Part shown: in pieces, positions 11,538 to 23,829 of the stretch
Position numbering within the stretch: position 1 is the first letter of the stretch
Layout: the number at the start of each line of letters is the position of its first letter
NCBI GenBank assembly: GCA_034190875.2
Contig: CM067349.1
Location: 31,443,391-31,507,390, forward strand
DNA: 64,000 nucleotides
From: Urechis unicinctus
Lineage: Eukaryota > Annelida > Polychaeta > Xenopneusta > Urechidae
Direction: 5' to 3'
Position numbers and translations under genes: made by a program
The notes under the pieces: generated by a model
Told to the model about the DNA's origin: nothing
Databases searched by the model: none
What the model saw: only the letters and a program-made list of their open reading frames with translations

Positions 11538-12015
11538 AAGTGGATGAGCCGGAATTTTCATCAGATTTTTCACCAATGCATGAGCAATGCTTTCTCATTT
11601 AACGATAATTTTTAGAATCAGACATTCGTTCCTTGATAATCCAGAATGGCTCACTTGCCATATAGTGGCACACAGCATGCTAATATTGTCATAAATATAC
11701 TCTGTGTTTAATTAATCGTACACACATAGAATGGAATCATACTGCAAGGTCGCTACTTCCTGGTTCGAGCAACGCGTAAAGGCATAATTACAAGTGCCTT
11801 ATATTATTAGCAAACCATTGCTTTGCAGTCTCTATAACCTGGCGATCTGCCCACATTTAGGACATATTAGCTGCTAGCAATGTTTAAGATGCGCATATAT
11901 GCCATTTTGATAAATGATAAAAGCGTGCTAGTTAAACACAGTAGCAAATGATCCTTGCAATCTCAAGTAGATAGCCCTACTATCACGCATCACTCAAGTA
12001 AAAATCAAATGAGGT

Positions 12016-12021
12016 TTTATT
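12016..12021 (-). promoter_or_regulatory. AATAAA poly(A) signal after receptor D
   Basis: Minus-strand AATAAA about 75 nt past the D stop. The matching site behind C at 28218-28223 is also AATAAA, while the equivalents behind A and B have drifted to AATGAA. Confidence 0.45.
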
Positions 12022-12093
12022 CTTAAAATTGACGTAGAGAATATACATCGCGCAGGAATAAAAGTCACATCAGGGCAGACCAGTGAAATTACT

Positions 12094-14966
12094 TTACATT
12101 AATTGAACATTAGTTGACGGGCTGCAGTTGAGGCGACTATACTCGACTGGAATCTCCATGTAATTATTTAAGGCTTCATAAGGCTGTTCCGTGCTTCCAG
12201 CAGACCTGGCTTGATCAGATGTAGTGAGGTTATCAGGTAAGGACGACATCGCAACGTTTTCGTAGTCATTTCCATGAGACAAACCTTCAGTGGTTGATGT
12301 GGCATCCGTCTTACTCTAGAACAATGGAAGAATTGAAGGGTTTATAAATTACGTGTGGGATTATTATTCAGCTGTACCATTTCCAAGGAACTAATTTTTA
12401 ATGAATTATATATTTGTCTTTTGAGATTATAACAGACAGATATATTCAATGTGAAGGAACATTTGGTTGCAGGAAGATATCAACCATGAGAAACGATGCA
12501 TACTATCTATAATGGTACTTCAAAGTAAATAAACACCGTACCTTTGCTGGTTGATGCGTCGTCTGTGTAAGAAATGTACAAGCAGACCCACAATGATGAC
12601 AATCACCAGAAGACCAATAATGACACCCAGGGCAACAATTGTCTTTTGTTGATCGTTTTAGAGACCTAAAATTAAATGTCAACATATATCATAGAAACAA
12701 CTGCATCAATAGGTATATTCGCCATAGAACTGAACATAAGATTAATTGGAAAGCGCACATGGTGTAACTGACATTTGAAGAATTAAACATTTGGCACCCA
12801 TTGATGCACTGTCAGACCTCATATCAGTTCGCCATTGCAGTCTGATATGTCATTTGAGACAGATGGAGAGAAATATGAGGTACTTCGTCGTGTCTGGATC
12901 TTGAGCATACCTACTTATACAGTTGCAATTTGCTCTACAGCTGACCAATTTTAATGAAAATTTTAACACAGGATTGCGTTGATTGGACAGCTTAAGAAGG
13001 CTAAATCTCTTTACCCTATCTTAGATGATATATCCTGCTATCCTTAGATAAGATACAACACAGTCTGCTCAACCTGCTTGTCATACAGAGATACGTACCT
13101 AGCGTGGTGGCAGTTACTTTATTGGAGCCCATGCCACTCACACGTTTAATGTCGTTCTGTTTTCTGTAGATAAACACCTGAGAGTCATATGTGGTAGCTG
13201 GCTGCAGTCCACTAATGGTGATGGAATGGTGCCTCTGGTGGGCTTGATGCGGTACGCCATTACTGGTCGTCTTTTCGTCACTTCCATTCAATCCGTACTT
13301 GACCACGTAACCGTAGTAGGACACGAGACTGTCTGGTATACCCTCTTCTGATTTCCATTCAACATCAAAGGATGTGCTGCTCGAAGCATTCGCCGTGGAC
13401 GGATTAATTGCTGGAATGAAGTCTCTCCTGGCTACAAAATATCACCCAAAACATCCAACAACCTCTGAATCTAATATCATACAGATGCGAGTACACGATT
13501 TGCACTAATTATTCAAATCTGTCCTTTCGATGAATTCATGGATGACATCTAAAACGGACACATACAGTGGATTAACGCAACAGCGTATATACAATAAACC
13601 TAGTCCAATTATAAAACCTATCGTTTTCAGCCAGAACTGAGTTCAGGTCCGGGTGATACCCATGCCAAATTTAGTAGTATTTCATACGACTTCGACCTCC
13701 GAGTACACATTGCACAGTAACACCATTTTCATATTTACAAATAGTAACAAAATGAATCATAAGATAATCATCCTGTTATAATTGTCATTACGCGTTCTGT
13801 ATGAACGGTTCAATCACAACATTTTGAATGAAATTCGCATAACATAGCAAAATGACCCCGGCATTAAGGACATCAACATAGGGTCACTGAAACCCATTTT
13901 AGATTGTGTGACATTTAGAAAGGGCTTGTATTCGCACCTGCGTTTCATGCGTATATTCATTGTCGAACTATATATCAAAGTATGAGTCATCGACTTCAGT
14001 AAAGATTATCCAGATCATTAAATTAACCCACTGATGCCAATTATATTCTGCCATAGATTCAAGGGCAACAATGCCCACGCTAACCCGAAGAGGTCGGGTA
14101 TAGACAGCATGCCACATTCAGCTATGGCTGGTGTATACATCATGTCAACAATATCGAAGTCAGTTATAGGCGTATAATGCAGGGATTTATTGCATATCAC
14201 TGCTGCATTCAAATTGTGTGACGGAGTGTTCGGCTTGTCAAATAAATAGAACAGTGTCCTAACCTATGAACAAGTCGCACTTGTCTCCCGTGTACCACTG
14301 TTGACATCCATCAGGACAGGTACCGTCAGTGTACATACAGGGCGCGCTGTCTCTACAGCTACCACATGTTGAACTGCAATCCTCACTATAGAAGCCAGCA
14401 GCGCAGCCTGTAAACAAGACATCATGTAAGATAGAATTCATAATGCTGTGGGTAATGATGGCGAACTCCAATTGAACGGATCTGTATCTTTACCTTCATC
14501 GCAGATCGGTTCATTCGAGTAGGAAGGAGAGCAATCCATACACCCCAGGATGTTATCACAGACATCACTGGCACAGTTGCCACATGCTGCGTTTGGAAGA
14601 ACAACTCATTATTTGGAAGAACATCACAACCATAACACAAATTACAAGACATGTGCGAATTTGTCAACTGGTAAGAACTATAAGAATACTATTCGACCAT
14701 ATCACTAATGACAATTGGGCGAAAAATAGTTGATTGAACAAACAACAAAAGTTATTACCAGCGTCTGTTTGCTTGTAGCCCATGACAACAAATTCACATA
14801 TGGTGACCAGGTGCGGCTGATTTCCCCCCGTCCTCCTGAAGCTGACGTAGCGACCTTAGAGAGGAGAGTTACAGGTAAGCGTCACATCTCCTCCAGCAGA
14901 CACGGCAGGTGAGCCGTGAGAAGCGAACAGCGTGTGTTCCGTCACGTTAGTCGTGTTACCCATTCG
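12094..14966 (-). pseudogene. Receptor D: 5'-truncated long-form receptor
   Basis: Remaining exons: fucolectin half 14759-14966 (cut off at its 5' side near 14966), Cys-rich 14494-14586 (93 nt), EGF-like 14264-14407 (144 nt), FN3 13099-13431 (333 nt), TM 12542-12659 and tail 12094-12313 (220 nt). The fucolectin piece has TAA where C has TAT in PLYGRYVS. The stalk exon is missing: sequence jumps from the TM-side intron straight to the FN3 flank near 13050. The TM exon has lost its upstream acceptor in a 24-bp deletion. The tail keeps DYENVAM and EQPYEAL-x9-YSRL but lacks about 24 codons present in A. With no first exon, D is almost certainly dead unless spliced to an upstream gene. Confidence 0.7.
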
Positions 14967-15524
14967 CTATTGTTATCGCTTCTATGTAAGCTAAGATATG
15001 GTTACTGGGACACAATCATCAGCAAAATATTCAACTGCTTTGCAGTGTGTATCACCTGCGGGGTTATTAATTACTTAGTGTGCACATCAAATGATGTAGA
15101 TGCCTATATCTGTCAAATATACAGTAACGTTATGCACAACCTATTATTTATCAAAAGAAATGATCAGGTATAATCAACTGCATTTACTGGTATTGATCTG
15201 ACGAAAATAAGTAGTACACAGAATGTACGGCATAATATGAAGCCGTTCTGTTTTAACAGACGGTTACTGAAACATAAATTCCCCTTTTTGAAGAAAGATG
15301 TTTAAGATGCGGACATATTCCATTGGTTAAATGATAATAGCGTGCTAGTTAAACACAGTAGAAAATGGTCCTTGCAACGTCAAGTTGATCGCCCTAATAT
15401 CACGTATCACTCAAGTAAAAATCAAATGAAGTTTCATTCTTAACATTGACGTAGATAATATACATTGCTCAGAGATAATAGTCACAACAGAGCAGGCCAG
15501 TGAAATTACTTTGCATTAATTGAA

Positions 15525-15788
15525 CATTAGTTGACGGGTTGCAGTTGAGGCGACTATACTCGACTGGAACCTCCATGTAACTATTTATGGCTTCATAAGT
15601 CTGTTCCTTTCTAGAATCAGCAGCATCGCTCATCGAGCTGATTGTTGCGGCTCGGGACGTTCACATCCGCATGTTGTATAGACCTTGCTTGAAAAAATGC
15701 AGTCGTGGCATCTGGGAAATATGGCTATAGAAAGTTTTCGTTGTTGTCATCTACAGAAGGCGACATGGCGCTGTTGACTTTTATCTGA
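15525..15788 (-). pseudogene. Second-type receptor tail exon behind B, decayed
   Basis: Same acceptor (GTCGACAG) and start (S-Q-I-K-V-N-S-A-M-S-P) as the other type-2 tails, but an early TAG follows NENFL and the YENF tyrosine is changed to Asn. A later frame still reads RKEQTYEAINSYMEVPVEYS, an ITAM-like YEAI-x9-YSRL pair, so the motif predates the decay. Confidence 0.6.
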
Positions 15789-16030
15789 CTGTCGACCAAT
15801 GACACGATGGGTTTATGTGTTACGACTAGTTGGGATATATTTCAGTTGCACTCCAATCAAGGACATGATTTGATGAACTACTTGATAGCCCAGATAATTG
15901 TTTTATGATATCAGAACGGGCAGATCATCTGAATATGAAGGAATATTTAGCTGGGAAGATATCAATTATGAATCAATTTTACAGTTCATTGATACGTGTG
16001 TTTTAAGACAAATGAAATAAGGTTTCGAAC

Positions 16031-16148
16031 CATTGATGGATAACGTGCCGTCTGTAAAAGACAAATACAAGCAGACCAACAATGATGACAATCACAAGAA
16101 GAGCATTTATGACACCCAGGGCAATAATTGTCTTGCGTTGGTCGTTAC
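16031..16148 (-). CDS. Second-type transmembrane exon (orphan) behind B
   Basis: A 118-nt exon, exactly the size and phases of the TM exons in A, B, C and D. It reads GNDQRKTIIALGV, then INALLVIVIIVGLLVFVFYRR, with acceptor CCACAG and donor TG|GTTCG. It would join the type-2 tail at 15525-15788, which is broken, so it is probably a relic of a second receptor gene interleaved with B. The exon itself is open. Confidence 0.6.
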
Positions 16149-16909
16149 CTGTGGATAATACAATCCCATATCAGAAACAGTAAACTTAATACCCGCAACA
16201 GAATTACCAGGTATACACACCATGGAAGAAGTGGAAAGCGTGCTTGTTTCAAGTGGCATTTTTATTAAATCGACCATTCATACTCATTCATGCATTGACA
16301 TCGGATAAGTTTGAAACAGCAGACATATGGATATATTGGATAAAATGGGCTCGACTTCATCGCGTGTTACTGTTTAACCTACCTAACTATGCAGTTGCAG
16401 TTATTTCTACAGCTGACAAACTGTGGGCAATAACAGAATGCCAACTCTGTTTAACCAATCTCAGAAAATTAATCCACATATTTTCTACTTCATTTGGGAC
16501 CACGACTGAACACATCATGTAAAAAAGTGAGGGAATGGACAGTCTATTGTAAGGACACAGAGAATAGGGAAGGCTCAATTCAGTGACACATCGTCTAACA
16601 TGATTGTACAGCCCCTTCACACAATTTTATGCAAAATATCAAAATCAGATACACCTGTATGCTAACTGGGCTGCTTGTGTCCTGACCATATCCAGGACAC
16701 ATCAGCTGCTAGAAATTCGAATGAGATGGCATAAATATAGAAACGTGCTAGTTAAACGCAAAATTAAATGTTCCTGTGAACGGTACATTGAACGCCACTA
16801 TATCGCGTATTACTCATATATACATCTCAAAGAGATCAGCGATTATTAACGTTAATTGAAACGAATTAAGAGTTATTCGATATTGCGTTATGACAGAATA
16901 TCTGCAACA

Positions 16910-19900
16910 TTAGTTTGTCGGCCTTGTATTGAGGCGACTATATTCGCCTTTTACCTCCTGGAAATTATTTAAGGTTTCATATGGCTGCTCCTTTCCTGAA
17001 TGATCAGCTTCATTTATCGAGCTGATTGTCGTGTCATTTGGGCTTGCAACATTCAAATCCGCGCTTCCTGCAGACCTGGCTTGATCAGATGTTGTGAGGT
17101 TATCAGGGGAGGACGACATCGCAACGTTTTCGTAGTCATCTCCATAGGACAAACGTTCAGTAGTTGACGTGGCACCCGTCTTACTGTAGAACAATGGCAG
17201 AATTGAAGGGTTTATACATTACGACGGTTTGGGATTTCTTATCAGCTGTACCATTTTCAAGGAAACGATTTTTAATGAATTATTTGAATGGCCAGATATT
17301 TGTCTTTTGAGATTATTACAGACAGATATTTTGAATGTGAAGGAACATTTGGTTGCAGGAAGATATCAACCATGAGAAACATTGCATACTATCTATAATG
17401 GTACTTCAAAGTAGATAAATATTGTACCGTCCTACCTTTGCTGGTTTAAGCGTCGTCGGTGTATGAAATGTCCAAGCAGACCCACAATGATGACAATCAC
17501 CAGAAGAACAATGATGACACACAGGGCAACAATTGTCTTTTGTTGATCGTTTTCTGTAGATAATACAATAGTATTTTAGAGACCTAAAGTTAAATGTCAA
17601 CATATGTCATAGATACAAGTGCATCAACAGTTACATTCGGCATGGAACTAAACATAAGCTGAATTGGGAAACGCACTTGGTATAGCTGACATCTGAAGAA
17701 CTAGACATTTGGTGCACTGTCAGACCTCCGATTAGTTGGCCATTACAAACTGATATGTGTATTTGGAAAAGATGGAGAGAAATATGAGATACTTAGGCGC
17801 ATCTGACTCTTGAGCTTACTTACTTATATAGTTGCAATTTGCTCTACAGCTGACCTATTTAAATGAAAAGTATAAAAGAGGTGTTGATTGGACAACTAAA
17901 GAAGGCTTAATCTCTTTACCCCATCTTAGAGGATATATCCATCTTTTCTAAGATAAGATCATCAACAAACTCTAATCGCTTCTGTTCATCAATCATGCAT
18001 CACAGTCAGTGCTTCAGGGTTTATCCCAGGGTCTTAGCAATAGACCCGCCCATCCGTTCACTGGACGGGTTATCGTCGATTTGGACAGGCTGGAATTTTC
18101 CCCTAAATACCGTCCACCCGCCCGTGCCCCCCAGGCCGGATACAAAAATAAGCCCAATCACTATAAACGTCCCAGTATAAACAGCTCATTTAAAGACAAA
18201 CAAGGACGCAGCGCCCTGGCTGCTCATCTATGATCAAGATAAATACTGCTCTGTTTGATAACGCTTTTTATGAAGCACGGGGTTTAATCAGCGTCATTAT
18301 ACTTTAATGATGGTGAAAGGAGTGACGACCAGCTTCGTCTGGCGGCGACAACGCTGGACAGGGGAGGGGGTATCGACGGGGTGGGGGCGAGGGTTGGACG
18401 GGCAGGTTGGAAATACTGGCTAAGACCCTGGTACATCGCTGATGTTAAAGTATGATAAAATAAAGTAAGTTACGTTGGTTAGCTGGACTGAAGTGGTTAG
18501 ATGGGTTTAATGCACAGAAACTAAGCTTTCGTGATTAAAGCTGGCCCAATTCACGCGGATATACTACAGACAACATGGCATCTATCATATTATTAAGTCA
18601 AAATGATAAAAGTGAGTACTGTTATAAACAAACGTGCCTAAAAAGAAACTACATTCTTGCGAAGCCTGTCATGTGCGCACATTCACCTCACATAACAAAA
18701 CGTAGAGTTCGTCCAAGGCTCTACCTATAGTCTCATATTATCGGACCCTTTGGTTTTGGTATTGATCTATTTAAGTCCATCTAAACGAAAAATATAAAAC
18801 ACGCAATGCATTAAAAGAGACTTTGCTATCTGGTAAACCGCGATTATCATAGTGATATCGTATAAAAACGGGATTACGTTGTTGGCAATCCTGGGGCTGC
18901 GATGGCGTTGACGTCATGGTATCAGGTTTACTGGAGGAGGATGCTAATGGTGGTACGGCAGTGGAAGAAAATGGTGAGGATATTGCAGTGGTCGATGTTT
19001 GTGTGGTTGTTGTGGTTGTATGTGCAGTTGTTGTGGTTGTTGGTGCAGTTGTTGTGATTGTTGACGCAGTTGCAGTCGATGTACTAGTTTTTGTGGCAAC
19101 TTGTGTCGTTGTAGATGTGATTTCCTTTCCTACACACATCGAATACCATAATCAAAACAGAATTTATTAGAAGAAGGTGGGGTTCTCATCATGTTAGTCG
19201 GGCTAAGTGAGTCAACAAATGATAACCAAATACGACAGCTAGATACAGCACAGTCTGCGCTACCTGCTTGTCATGCAGAGACACGTACCTAGCGTGGTGG
19301 CAGTTACTTTATTGGAGCCCCAGACACTCACTTCGTTCTGTTTTCTATAGATAAACACCTGGAAGTTATACGTGGTAGCTGGCTGCAGTCCACTAATGGT
19401 GATGGAATGGTGCCTCTGGTTGGCTTGATGCGGTACGTCATTACTGTTCGTCTTATCGTTACTTCTACTCAACCCGTACTTGACCACGTAACCGTAGTAG
19501 GACACGAGACTGTCTGGTATACCCTCTTCCGATTTCCATTTCACATCAATGGATGTGCTGCTCGAAGCATTCGCCGTGGACGGATTGGCGTCTGGACTGA
19601 GGTATCTCTTGGCTACAAAACATCACCCAAAACATCCATAAACCACTGATTCTATTATCATATAGATGCGATTACAAGATTTGCACTAATTATTCTCTAC
19701 TGTACTCCATAGCATCTACAACGGACTCAATGACATTTGCATAACATAGCTTGAGATTAAGGACCTAAGAATCGGGTCACTCGATCTGAAACCGTTTAAA
19801 GATTGCATTACATTTACATACTGCAGGTATTCGCACCTGCGTTTCATGATTATACTCATTGTCGAATTCTAAATTGCAGTATGAATCATCGACTAAAGTG

Positions 19901-20642
19901 AAGATTGACTCGATCAATAAATGAACCCACAAGTGCCAATGAAGTTATGCATTCGATTCGTGGGCAACAATTCCCTTGCTGACCCGACTTAGTCGGATAT
20001 AGACAGGATATGCAACTCATTTGCCGATGTTGACCTCAAGTCAACAATATCGATGTCGATTTTAGGCCTACAAAACAACGGTGTTTTCTTGCTTAGCACT
20101 GCGCATTTAGATTGTGTGACGGGTCGCTAAGTTTGTCAAATTAGTAGAACAGTGTCCTAACCTATGTACATGTCGCACTTGTCCTCCGTGTACCAGTGTT
20201 GACATCCACTAAGACATGTACCGTCGGTGTACCTACAGGGCGCGCTGTCTCTACAGCTACCACATGTTGAACTGCAATCCTCACCGTAGAAGCCAGCAGC
20301 GCAGTCTGTAAAGGAAGGCATCAGGAAAGTTAAAATTTATATGGTTGCGGGTAAGCATGGCGAAAACATTCATTCAAACTATGTTGTCGACGCAAAAGTT
20401 TAACCTCACCACCAAGGACCATTAAGTTCGATGTCTATACCAGGAAGTAGCGTAATATTAAAACGCAAGCATACGGTGAAGTAGGAGAGGCACCACAAAT
20501 AGGCTAATTAATGTATCTGAAACCCTCTTTCCCACTCTCAAGTTACTCCCGGTATCCCCACCGCCCTCAACTTACCTGTACAACTGTCTGGTATGAGCGA
20601 TATGCCTCCGAGCAGAAATATTAGCCACTTTAGCGTCGCCAT
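16910..20642 (-). CDS. Receptor B: close paralogue of A, intact
   Basis: Exons 20576-20642, 20162-20305, 19289-19612, 18878-19129, 17436-17553 and 16910-17183 have the same lengths and phases as receptor A, giving again 392 residues and no stop. The EGF-like exon differs from A (RDSAPCRY, SGCQHWY). The FN3 exon keeps SIDVKWKSEEGIPDS and ITISGLQPATTYNFQV. The helix is VALCVIIVLLVIVIIVGLLG followed by RRR. The tail carries DDYENV, QPYETL and GEYSRL. The intron between exons 1 and 2 is only 270 bp, as in A, and both share the same deletion junction relative to the long copy C, so A and B come from one short-form ancestor. A second, decayed transmembrane and tail pair follows downstream. Equal exon lengths and mainly conservative differences from A argue that both are functional genes. 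Confidence 0.74.
18015..18441. mobile_element. TIR DNA transposon, intron of B
   Basis: Orthologous to the element at 5544-5970, also 427 bp and nearly identical. Confidence 0.55.
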
Positions 20643-21153
20643 CTTGGCGGATCAAGGCAAGTGTCATATATCCTTAACTCATGTTCACACCAAGTGAGCG
20701 TCGGCAATCTGGGGCTTGCCTTGTTCTTAAAGACATGTCTATGATAAATGCTACGCAGTGGAGCAGAGAATCGTGACATGTAATGTGATGAATACAGAGA
20801 ATTCAGAGAAAAGTTATTACGGCAGAATTAAAGCAAGAGAGTGATTTGCACTGATATACCAATGTAGAATGGAGCTATATTACCCTAACAGATAGTAACT
20901 AGCCCCGCCCTTCCCCAAATAGTCTATAACTACGCTTAAAGGGTTCAATCTAACGCCAACACTAACATCAAATAGATAAAAGCACACCCGAGTGCTATGT
21001 ATGTTAAAGTAAAGACGTCCATATTTGGTCTAGGCGATGTCGCCTCCAACTTTCCATGTGGTTTTAGCACAGATGTAATCACATACTACGCAGTGACACA
21101 CAGGTGGCAGTTTTACGTATTTTGTCGCATTTGAACTCTCTTAGCGAATTTAC
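20643..21153. promoter_or_regulatory. Probable bidirectional promoter interval, B copy
   Basis: Same interval as 7866-8374, between the B first exon and its divergent ORF; nearly colinear with the other two. Confidence 0.35.
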
Positions 21154-21669
21154 ATGTTCTCTGCCCTCATGTACTCTGCCCTCTGCTACTTTCCGGTCAC
21201 CCTCTCTGTCGTTGGCCGTGGTCAGAACACCTCTTTGGGTAATAACGACACGGCTGCTGAGACAGCCGTGGAGAGGAGGCTATTTTTGCATTTGCTTGCA
21301 AAAGTTGAACCCATACATACTTTTCTGTCAAGGGATTGAGAGATCCCCAAAATCATTCCTCCCCCAAGCATCTGCAATATTAAAATGGTTCTGGTCGAAT
21401 GTGCTGCGCTCAATGTGTTTTTGTGTTGGTATTCCTCAATGTATCCATTGTTAAGTCTGAGTAAGGAGGAAAAGCAGAATTCGGTCTATTTTTCAAAGAT
21501 GACCATCACCCGACAAGAAGATGAGTTACAGGTGTGCTGCAGCAGCCACATCAGGGAAGCAACAACCAGCATTAAAGGTTTTTTTCATACGGAAGTAACG
21601 CTCCGCTACCGGAACATGGAAGTTTCGTTACGCAAAGGAAGTATAAATGTTAATGAAGCAGTATGTTGA
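21154..21669 (+). pseudogene. Small secreted protein ORF, B copy, interrupted
   Basis: It opens MFSALMYSALCYFPVTLSVVG, 512 bp from the B start codon. A TGA replaces the TGG of the A and C copies after TFLSRD. Reading then continues in frame from MVLVECAALNVF to the natural end at SINVNEAVC. One nonsense change separates it from a full-length protein of about 170 residues. Confidence 0.45.
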
Positions 21670-22492
21670 CGTTGACTGATTGTAAAGCCGAAACGTTAAT
21701 TGTGCAGGATCAGTTCAAAGTAAAGTCACCCCTGAGCTGAGGAATAACCGTCCCTAGTTTACAGACATTGCAAGCTGGGTTTAAGATCAAAAGTCAGCCT
21801 ACATTAAAGCGACCCAAGTTGACAGTCTAATATCTGTGTACTTTCCATGCGTGTGTGGTCTCGAAGTGGCAATACAAAAAGAGCAGGGAAGTCGATCATC
21901 ATCCTATGTGTCACTGGAGGGTGCTGACCCCGAGGAAAAGTGTATTGGTATGAGATCTGCCAAAAGGGGTATTCAAAGAGGGCGTCAGATCTCATCTGCG
22001 ACCAGTGATCTCTTAAATGAGCTCCTGTGACTGTCAATAATCCACCACTTACCATTACCTATACCAATAATCCAACATCATTTGAAACATAAACTTCAAA
22101 TCATCTTTAGCCGATGATATTGATCATTCTACTTCCACTACCAGGCATGTTATAAACAACTAATTTCCAGGTCTGTAACCGCATACGTCGAGTGGGTTCG
22201 CGTGAGATTCGTCGGTATAGATCGACTAAGTCCAGGTGGGACATCAGTCCCTAGATCAAAATAAATATTGTCAATATGTCCAAAGTGACTGTTTTGATCA
22301 TAACCCCACCACCAACATGCACACACTCAATGACATTACGTTACGCAAGCATGGCTTACACGGTGGCAGTACCAGGAAGGAAATTAATGTGAAGTACAAT
22401 TCTGTTGCTGATTTCCAGTAAAATATGCACATATGTTGAGTACATTTTCCTTTATCCTTACACCTCTCCCCACCCCACGTCCACTGGCTTAC

Positions 22493-22559
22493 CTGCGCAG
22501 ATGTATTGGATATGACACAATTCTGTGAACATCATTATCAAGCCTTTGTATATCGTCAT
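22493..22559 (-). CDS. Second-type first exon upstream of B
   Basis: A 67-nt ATG-initiated exon ending in a strong donor (CAG|GTAAGC), reading MTIYKGLIMMFTELC. Length and phase equal the MATLK first exons, so it is a diverged paralogue. It could be an alternative first exon of B or the relic of the second gene whose TM and tail lie behind B. Confidence 0.5.
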
Positions 22560-22949
22560 TTGTGATCTTGTGGTATATTGTACTCTCCGGAAAATATTCA
22601 GCACAGGCAACTAAACAAATTTAATGTTCTTCGTTGTGGTATTTTCTTAGCCAAACAAAGCGCTATCATGCATGTCTGTGATATCTATGTTAGAAGCGAC
22701 AGAGATATTTCCTTTAGAAGTACAATGAACACCATAGAATGCAATTGATTATTGTCTCTGTGCATCGGTTGCTCCCCTGGGAAACATACGTATGCGCAAA
22801 GTAGCGCACATATATGACTCGTTGCAAGTTACGCACATGCAGTACATGAAATCAGTTTCACGAAGATCGCATACGAGCAAGATAGCGCTATGACCAACGA
22901 GCACGTCATAGCGCGCAAATATTGGGCGGCGAGATTTAGAAATAGTTGT

Positions 22950-23600
22950 AGAATCCATGGGTGGTCGGGATCCATGTCGTTCAACATGACCACAGTGCTA
23001 CAGCGCTCATCATACACCAGCCTCCAGAAATCAGACACGGTGGACGGGAGCGACATTTGTGTCTGGATGGTGGCCTTCAGGTACTAGCACATTCTGTGGC
23101 ATTCTCTGCACAAATAATATGAGGAGAAGACATTTAAATTAATTTTCTCAAACAAGTTAAAGAGTATTTAAGCTATTCTGTCATAGTTGTACGTACATGG
23201 GTAAATACAGCGTTCATTAAGTCGTTTCCCTGTGGGTACCTCGTGTAAAGGTCTGTGGTCATCATCTGCGTAAGATACACACTACAGGATGTAATTATCA
23301 TGGTCATAGCATCACTGAGCTCATGGTAAGGACAGATGATTGGGAGTACCAGGCATCACGTGTTGATATATGTTCTTGGACACGTTCTCTGGCTGTGTAT
23401 CAGTAACATACCGGGCTGTCTGTCTACTCTTCCATCTACTTATCATGCGGAGGTGCTAACCAGAAACTGGCTTGAGTAAGCATTGTCTCGGATCAAAGCT
23501 TGGTACTGTTCTTTGAACATGTTATAACTGGGTCGATGGTTTGAGTCTCTATTGCATCAAGCAGGGCTTGGTGCACACATCTGTACTGGCGCTGGCACGG
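22950..23600 (-). pseudogene. Receptor-type tyrosine phosphatase remnant (D1 end, linker, D2)
   Basis: In minus-strand order: QRQYRCVHQALLDAIETQT (about 23597-23535) is the typical C-terminal helix of a first phosphatase domain. NMFKEQYQALIRDN (about 23520-23470) resembles the inter-domain linker. LYTRYPQGNDLMNAVFTH (about 23255-23195) fits the start of a second domain. From 23083 to about 22955 runs [10 protein letters not shown] then [20 protein letters not shown] and [10 protein letters not shown], a clear phosphatase-fold segment. The pieces are colinear but in different frames, separated by intron-like or decayed sequence, and no catalytic HCSAGVGR is seen. This is the 3' part of an upstream phosphatase gene or a dead duplicate. 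Confidence 0.72.
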
Positions 23601-23829
23601 GACAAAACAGCAACATGGTTCAAATTCACTGGGTCAGGATATTGACTGATTTGACTTGTCGTAGCTGACAACAACCGACACAGACCGATTAGATAAGAAC
23701 ATAACGAAGCTCCAATCCGTTAACTAATGCACGAGCTACTGCATTAGAACAAACAGCTGATGTGTTTAGATTGCAACTGTGCAAATATCAGATGGGCACT
23801 CTTTGTTTAGTGTCCGAAACTGGTCGTTA

